DNA from: Holophagae bacterium
GTDB lineage: Bacteria; Acidobacteriota; Thermoanaerobaculia; Thermoanaerobaculales; Sulfomarinibacteraceae
DNA: 12,078 bases
Direction: 5' to 3'
NCBI GenBank assembly: GCA_030637505.1
Contig: DAOWGJ010000341.1
Span: forward strand, 1 to 12,078
Shown here one piece after another: positions 8,445 to 12,078 of the stretch; position 1 is the stretch's first letter; every line of letters starts with the position of its first letter. Position numbers and translations under genes: made by a program. A model generated the notes under the pieces. That model made no database searches and had not been told where the DNA came from. It was given only the letters and a program-made list of their open reading frames with translations.

Positions 8445-9089
8445 ATGAGATATCGGGGTTTTGCAATGTGCATCGGTATGGCGGTTACCGCCTTGGGATT
8501 GATCGGCCTGCCGACTGCAGGGGCTGAGGAACCACAGCCGACGCCTGCGCCAAAGGCTGAGGCCTCCAAGACAAAGCGTCCGAAAACCCTTGCCGATTTG
8601 GCTGGTGGCATCAAGCTGCAACAACCCGAAAACCAGAAAGAGGGTGGGGTCGTCATCGACAACGCCAACCTCAAAGAGATGGGTGAGGGCGCCGTGATTT
8701 CCGAGGGCAAGAATCTCGCGGGCACCGGACAACGAAGTTCTCGACCCCTGGGGCTCGGAGTTGAACAGCAAGGGCCGTCGGATGCCGACCTGGACAAGGC
8801 ACGACAGGAAGTCGAGCTGCTGCAGGCCCAGTTGAAGGCTGTTAATCAGGCGACCGAGGAGAACAAGGGGGCCAATCTCTACAGCGGAATGGGTCCCCAG
8901 TATCGACCGCCGGGGATCGAGGATCCCCTTCAAAACCAGCAAAAGGACCTGGAGAAAAGACTGAAAGACGCCCAGGGGGCTTACACCGCGTTGGAGAAAC
9001 AGAAGAAAGACGCAGCCAAGAGGAGCGGCTCTCGCCCGGGTACTCAGCCGGTTCCGGCGCCGGCGAAGAGAAAGCCTGTGACTCGCTAG
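8445..9089 (+). CDS. Hypothetical exported coiled-coil protein
   Basis: A 214-residue protein I cannot assign to a named family. Residues 1-27 form a signal peptide (hydrophobic core 8-25, AGA before E28), so it is exported. A proline/alanine/lysine-rich linker (28-48) leads to a short segment, TLADLAGGIKLQ (48-59), followed by VVIDNANLKEMG (69-80). The second half has two predicted coiled coils, about 113-140 and 164-193, separated by a glycine/proline-rich stretch, and a basic proline-rich tail (194-214). There is no lipobox cysteine at the cleavage site and no membrane helix after the signal, so a soluble periplasmic or wall-associated location is likely. It is divergent from the propeller cyclase (168-base shared intergenic region) and convergent with the kinase gene. 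Short poorly described exported proteins of similar layout occur in Acidobacteriota, as far as I recall; a structural or scaffold role is only a guess. Confidence 0.7.
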   Translation: MRYRGFAMCIGMAVTALGLIGLPTAGAEEPQPTPAPKAEASKTKRPKTLADLAGGIKLQQPENQKEGGVVIDNANLKEMGEGAVISEGKNLAGTGQRSSRPLGLGVEQQGPSDADLDKARQEVELLQAQLKAVNQATEENKGANLYSGMGPQYRPPGIEDPLQNQQKDLEKRLKDAQGAYTALEKQKKDAAKRSGSRPGTQPVPAPAKRKPVTR

Positions 9090-9142
9090 TCTTTTTCCAC
9101 CGGGATTCGACGCAAGATCGAAAGAGAGCTGTTATGGGCCCT

Positions 9143-10288
9143 TCACCGAGAAGCCTTCGGAAGGGTGACGAGAAAACGGGCACCGGAGGGGAAACTGCGG
9201 TCCAACTTGATGCCCCCTCCGGAGGCCTCCAGCAGACGGGCGACGATCGAGAGGCCGAGGCCGGTCCCCCCCTCTTTGGTCGAGAAGAACGGATCGAAGA
9301 GTGATTTGGCGACGTCGTCAGTCATGCCGTGTCCGCTGTCCTCAATGCCCAGGGTGACGCCATCCCCGGATTCTCCGACAATGTCGACTCGAATCACCCC
9401 ACCCTGAGGCATGGCCTCCGAAGCATTGAGGAAAAGGTTGAGCAGAATTTGCCGAAGATGGTCTTCACCGACCGAGACGGGCAGGCTGAGTTTCCCGACA
9501 TCGTACTCGACCGTGATTCCGCCCGTCTCGAGGTCCCGACGAAGCAGGTCCACGGTACCGCTGAGGACCTCTCCAAGATTGCACTTCGCCGGTGAGCCGT
9601 CGTCGAGTTGGGCCTCGGCACGGGCGAATTGTAGAAACTCGGTGAGAATCCGATTGAGCCTGTCGGTTTCCTCAGAAACTACGGCCAACAGATCGATGGA
9701 GAGGTCGGACGGAGGGAGGGGCAACTGCTGTTCGCACTGGTCCTGGAGCATCTCCACCGAGGTTTTTATTGAGGCGAGAGGATTGCGAATCTCGTGCGCC
9801 AGACCCCCGCTCATTCGTCCCAGCGCCGCGAGGCGTTCCGACCTTCGAAGTTCTTCCTCAATCTCGAAGAGCTCAATTGTCTTTTTCTTGAGTCCTTCGT
9901 GGGCCCTCTCCCGGTCGAGGCCGGCCTGCTTTTCCGCGTCGAGAGCCAACCTGGTACGGGACGACAACCACCCGGTCAGGCCACCGATGACGTAGTACAT
10001 CAGAATCTCGATCAGGCGAAAAATCAAGGTATAGGGTGCGTCCCACCCGTGCATGGCGTGGGGGAGAAACACGACGCTGACGGCAAAGGCGGCCAACAAC
10101 CCACCACGTGCCCCAAACCACAGGCCGGCGAGAACGATCGGCACGTAGTAGGAACGAAGAAGAACATCATGGATGGCGCCGGCCTGAACGTTGACCGCGT
10201 AGTGCAGGACCGTGGCCACCACGATCAGGCCTGCGACCAGTGAAAATCTCCAGGAATTCTGTGTATTGAACACAAGCGGAGGGTGCAT
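9143..10288 (-). CDS. Membrane sensor histidine kinase, NtrB/ZraS-like
   Basis: A 381-residue sensor kinase that should autophosphorylate a histidine and pass phosphate to the regulator encoded just upstream. The N-terminal third is membrane: helices at about 13-32, 47-75 (possibly two) and 86-108, with very short connecting loops, so the signal is probably sensed within or at the membrane. A coiled coil (about 112-158) leads to the HisKA domain with AHEIRNPL and phospho-acceptor His165. The HATPase domain has the N box (LLNLFLNASEAM, Asn288), G1 box EDSGHGM (Asp317), F box FDPFF (331-335) and G2 box GTGLGLSIV (341-349); all key residues are intact. No PAS, HAMP or periplasmic sensor domain is seen. 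The ATG at 10288 shares one base with the regulator's TGA (TGATG), with AGG six bases upstream, indicating translational coupling. An open frame extending to 10627 is only overlap with the regulator gene. Confidence 0.9.
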   Translation of the reverse strand: MHPPLVFNTQNSWRFSLVAGLIVVATVLHYAVNVQAGAIHDVLLRSYYVPIVLAGLWFGARGGLLAAFAVSVVFLPHAMHGWDAPYTLIFRLIEILMYYVIGGLTGWLSSRTRLALDAEKQAGLDRERAHEGLKKKTIELFEIEEELRRSERLAALGRMSGGLAHEIRNPLASIKTSVEMLQDQCEQQLPLPPSDLSIDLLAVVSEETDRLNRILTEFLQFARAEAQLDDGSPAKCNLGEVLSGTVDLLRRDLETGGITVEYDVGKLSLPVSVGEDHLRQILLNLFLNASEAMPQGGVIRVDIVGESGDGVTLGIEDSGHGMTDDVAKSLFDPFFSTKEGGTGLGLSIVARLLEASGGGIKLDRSFPSGARFLVTLPKASR

Positions 10289-11682
10289 CAGGCGCCTGGC
10301 CCATCGCCGCTGCCGTGCTTCGGAATGATGCCGAATTTCTGGAGACGGTAGGAGAAGGCCTGGCGCGGCATCTGCAGCAGTTTTGCACCTCGGGTCTGAT
10401 TGCGGCCGCTCTGTTTCCATGCCGCTTCGAGCAGGCCGCGCTCCACGTCTTCGAAAGGCACGCCGCCTTCCGGGAGCACGATGTTCTTCGGGTCGAAGAG
10501 ACCTGGTTCCGAGGTCTGAGGTCCGTCCTGAGCTTGAACGAGGGCAGAATCCAAAGATAAAAAACCGGGGTTCAAGGCACAGACTCGCATGATCAGGTTT
10601 TCCGCCTCGCGAACGTTGCCGGGCCATGGCCTTTTTTTGAGCTCCTCGAGGGTCGTTTCCGGGATCATGGCGTCAGGCGCGCCGTGGCGGACGAGAAAAT
10701 GGTGGAGGAGCTCCCCGAGGTCGTCCAACCGTTCGCGGAGTGGCGGCACCTCGATCGGCACGACGGCAAGCCGGTAATAGAGATCCTGCCGAAAGGCGCC
10801 CTCTTCAATCCTCTTGACCAGGGGTTGGTTGGTCGCCGAAACAACCCGAACGTCGATTGTGCGAGGCGTGGTGTCGCCGATTCGTTCGATCTCGCCCTCC
10901 TGAAGAACCCTGAGGAGCTTTGCCTGGAGATCCAACGGCATGTCCCCGATCTCGTCGAGGAAGAGGGTTCCGCCGTTGGCGGCTTCGAATTTCCCTTCCC
11001 GGTCGGAGTTTGCTCCCGTGAAGGCCCCCTTGCGATGCCCGAACAACAAGCTCTCGAGAAGCTCGCCGGGGACCGCGGCACAGTTGAGCACGACGAACGC
11101 CCCGGCTTCGGCACGCGGACCGTCATAGTGGAGAGCTCGTGCGACCAACTCCTTGCCTGTTCCGCTTTCTCCGGTAATCAGAACCGGGACGGAGCTTTCC
11201 GCCAGGCGAGAGAGTGTACTCCGCAAGTGTTCCATCGAGTCCGAGGCGCCGACCAACCGATCGATGGCGCGCCCTCCCGAAACCTTCTCCCTCAAACGCC
11301 GGTTTTCTTTCCGAAGACGCCAGACGTCGGCCGCCCGGTCGATGGCCAATCGGAGTTCCTGGCGATTGATGGGCTTGGTGACGAAGTTGAAGGCCCCGGC
11401 CTGCATGGCATCGACGGCACTCTCGATGGATCCATAGGCAGTGATCACCACAACGGGGATCTCAACGCTCCTTCGCTTCAATTCTCTCAGGAAAGTCAGA
11501 CCGTCCATGACCGGCATGTTGAGGTCGCACAGAATAACGTCGGGCGCCTTCCTCTCGAGAACGGCCAGGCCCTCCCCCCCGTGGATGGCGGTGGTGACCT
11601 CGTATCCGGCCTTCTCCAATGCGAGGGCCGTCACCCGGCGGAAATTCTTGTCGTCGTCGACCAGCAATATCCGGATCTTCAT
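10288..11682 (-). CDS. NtrC-family sigma-54-dependent response regulator
   Basis: A 464-residue bacterial enhancer-binding protein. The receiver domain (1-120) has the acidic pocket at Asp9-Asp11, phospho-acceptor Asp53 in CDLNMP, Thr81 and Lys103. The AAA+ domain (about 140-365) has Walker A GESGTGKE (171-178), the sigma-54-contacting loop GAFTGA (219-224), Walker B TLFLDE (239-244) and WPGNVRE (353-359). A Fis-type helix-turn-helix closes the protein (about 412-455). All motifs needed for ATP-driven opening of sigma-54 promoters are present. Its start at 11682 is in a divergent 140-base gap shared with a TolC-family gene that itself has a sigma-54 promoter; a repeat-rich candidate binding site begins only about eight bases from the regulator's ATG, suggesting autoregulation as well. 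No good Shine-Dalgarno precedes the ATG, but the receiver domain begins directly at it, which supports the start. It forms an operon with the downstream kinase. The closest named relatives by architecture are NtrC, ZraR and HydG; I do not assign a symbol. Confidence 0.93.
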   Translation of the reverse strand: MKIRILLVDDDKNFRRVTALALEKAGYEVTTAIHGGEGLAVLERKAPDVILCDLNMPVMDGLTFLRELKRRSVEIPVVVITAYGSIESAVDAMQAGAFNFVTKPINRQELRLAIDRAADVWRLRKENRRLREKVSGGRAIDRLVGASDSMEHLRSTLSRLAESSVPVLITGESGTGKELVARALHYDGPRAEAGAFVVLNCAAVPGELLESLLFGHRKGAFTGANSDREGKFEAANGGTLFLDEIGDMPLDLQAKLLRVLQEGEIERIGDTTPRTIDVRVVSATNQPLVKRIEEGAFRQDLYYRLAVVPIEVPPLRERLDDLGELLHHFLVRHGAPDAMIPETTLEELKKRPWPGNVREAENLIMRVCALNPGFLSLDSALVQAQDGPQTSEPGLFDPKNIVLPEGGVPFEDVERGLLEAAWKQSGRNQTRGAKLLQMPRQAFSYRLQKFGIIPKHGSGDGPGA

Positions 11683-11689
11683 TCCGGAA

Positions 11690-11724
11690 GCATATCAGCA
11701 TGCCAGCATGCTGCATATCCAGCA
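11690..11724. repeat. Tandem/inverted repeat cluster, candidate enhancer (UAS) for the NtrC-type regulator
   Basis: A 35-base cluster of nested repeats. GCATATC occurs at 11690-11696 and again at 11713-11719 (23 bases apart, about two helical turns), both followed by an AGCA. CAGCATGC is repeated head to tail at 11696-11703 and 11704-11711. CAGCATGCTG (11704-11713) is a perfect palindrome. Overall, 11692-11703 and 11706-11718 form inverted arms that match except for one extra base, around a central CA. The centre lies about 105 bases upstream of the predicted sigma-54 transcription start, a normal enhancer distance, and just outside the regulator's own start codon. Binding by the adjacent regulator is inference. 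Confidence 0.55.
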
Positions 11725-11733
11725 ATCTGCTCG

Positions 11734-11762
11734 TTTCGAGCGAAGGGGCGGGGAGTTACAAT
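11734..11762 (+). promoter_or_regulatory. Possible sigma-70 type promoter towards the TolC-family gene
   Basis: TTTCGA (11734-11739) and TACAAT (11757-11762) are separated by exactly 17 bases. The -10 matches the consensus at five of six positions, the -35 at only three. It could supply basal transcription to the TolC-family gene, but the sigma-54 element downstream is a much better match and this may be chance. Confidence 0.22.
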
Positions 11763-11783
11763 GATTCAAAACGTCCTTGTCCT

Positions 11784-11799
11784 TGGCACGGAAAGTGCA
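11784..11799 (+). promoter_or_regulatory. Sigma-54 (-24/-12) promoter for the TolC-family gene
   Basis: TGGCACG, four bases (GAAA), then GTGCA. This matches the sigma-54 consensus TGGCACG-N4-TTGCW at all but one defined position, with the invariant GG (11785-11786) and GC (11797-11798) exactly 12 bases apart. The preceding T (11783) and following G (11791) also fit the extended consensus. Transcription would start near 11810, giving a leader of only about 13 bases that still contains the GGGAG ribosome-binding site (11813-11817). It lies next to a gene for a sigma-54 activator, which strongly supports the call. Confidence 0.75.
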
Positions 11800-11822
11800 G
11801 TTGTGCGCCCCCGGGAGTGATC

Positions 11823-12078
11823 ATGAAGGTGATATTCGAGACCTTTCGCAAGAGATATTCAGCAATACGACCTCTCTGCGTCTTGGCCCTGGCCATCGCG
11901 GCAGCCGCGCCCCAATGGGCGGCAGCGGACGAAATGGCCAAGGCCGACCCCCCCGTCGCGCCTGGTGCACAGGCTCAGGAAGCGCCGGTTGCTCCATCAG
12001 AGAGAATTGCCATGGCCATTGAAGACAGTGATCTCCAGCGATTGGTCCGGGAGGTCATCGAACGGAACCCCCGCCTGG
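11823..12078 (+). CDS. TolC-family outer-membrane efflux protein, N-terminal part (truncated by window end)
   Basis: Only the first 85 codons are in the window, with no stop. Residues 1-35 form a signal peptide (basic MKVIFETFRKRY start, hydrophobic core about 18-30, cleavage after AAA near residue 35). After a proline/alanine-rich linker comes DLQRLVREVIERNPRL at 70-85. That is the typical opening helix of mature TolC/CusC-type proteins, where a leucine-rich helix ends in a conserved NP (here Asn82-Pro83). The family forms trimeric outer-membrane channels for tripartite efflux pumps or type I secretion, usually encoded with a periplasmic adaptor and an inner-membrane pump. GGGAG at 11813-11817, five bases before the ATG, fixes the start. 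Expression is probably sigma-54 dependent, controlled by the divergent regulator/kinase pair. Because only the N-terminus is visible, another exported protein with a similar first helix cannot be excluded. Confidence 0.65.
   Translation, partial: MKVIFETFRKRYSAIRPLCVLALAIAAAAPQWAAADEMAKADPPVAPGAQAQEAPVAPSERIAMAIEDSDLQRLVREVIERNPRL

Noticed and set aside
8277..8942. In-frame 222-codon upstream extension of the cyclase reading frame
   Set aside because: It runs antisense to the exported-protein gene, and the extension has no family resemblance. A clean signal peptide starts at 8276, so this is open frame from high G+C, not coding.
9106..9122. Small hairpin TTCGA-7-TCGAA between the exported-protein and kinase genes
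   Set aside because: The arms are only five base pairs and no T-tract follows on either strand, so it is not supported as a terminator.
10684..11820. Long plus-strand open frame (378 codons) opposite the response regulator
   Set aside because: It mirrors the strongly conserved regulator gene on the other strand, shows no domain, and contains the intergenic regulatory region. It is a shadow frame.
11761..11820. A 19-codon open frame ending just before the TolC-family ATG, possible leader peptide
   Set aside because: Its ATG overlaps the possible -10 box and lies upstream of the predicted sigma-54 start near 11810, so it would not be on that transcript. No ribosome-binding site is convincing.

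Overview
The window (roughly 60% G+C by eye, 12,078 bases) is gene-dense bacterial chromosome with eight protein genes. No tRNA, rRNA, CRISPR array, insertion sequence or phage gene is visible. The proteins point to a diderm (Gram-negative type) bacterium: a DUF5916 outer-membrane barrel protein, a TolC-like exported protein, and a sigma-54 NtrC-type response regulator with its kinase. DUF5916 proteins and propeller-Y_Y_Y-GGDEF receptors are common in Acidobacteriota and neighbouring phyla. I would guess Acidobacteriota or a close relative, but this is an inference from gene families and not a phylogenetic result.

Left block, plus strand (28-5232): an AI-2E/PerM family membrane protein, then an SLC13/DASS-type permease with two RCK_C (TrkA_C) domains whose GTG start directly abuts the previous stop, then after 66 bases a DUF5916 protein with an N-terminal CBM9-like domain. 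The first two look like an operon; the third may be read through from it. The DUF5916 gene ends tail to tail with the next gene, the two stop codons overlapping within the four bases CTAA.

Middle block: a large minus-strand gene (5229-8276) for a membrane-bound diguanylate cyclase. It has a signal peptide, 14 propeller-blade motifs (consistent with two seven-bladed propellers), a Y_Y_Y domain, one membrane helix, a coiled coil and an intact GGDEF domain with an RxxD inhibitory site. Divergent from it (8445-9089) is a small exported coiled-coil protein of unknown function.

Right block: a minus-strand two-component operon (response regulator 11682-10288, histidine kinase 10288-9143, sharing one base in TGATG) divergent from the start of a TolC-family gene (from 11823, cut by the window end). 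The 140-base gap between them holds the clearest regulatory signal here: a near-perfect sigma-54 -24/-12 promoter pointing at the TolC-like gene, and about 100 bases upstream of its predicted start a compact nest of tandem and inverted repeats that looks like an enhancer (upstream activating site) for the NtrC-type regulator. My reading is a locally encoded, sigma-54-dependent switch for an export system whose remaining genes lie beyond the right edge. I found no system here that I would call wholly new; the predicted regulator/UAS/sigma-54/TolC circuit is the best lead.
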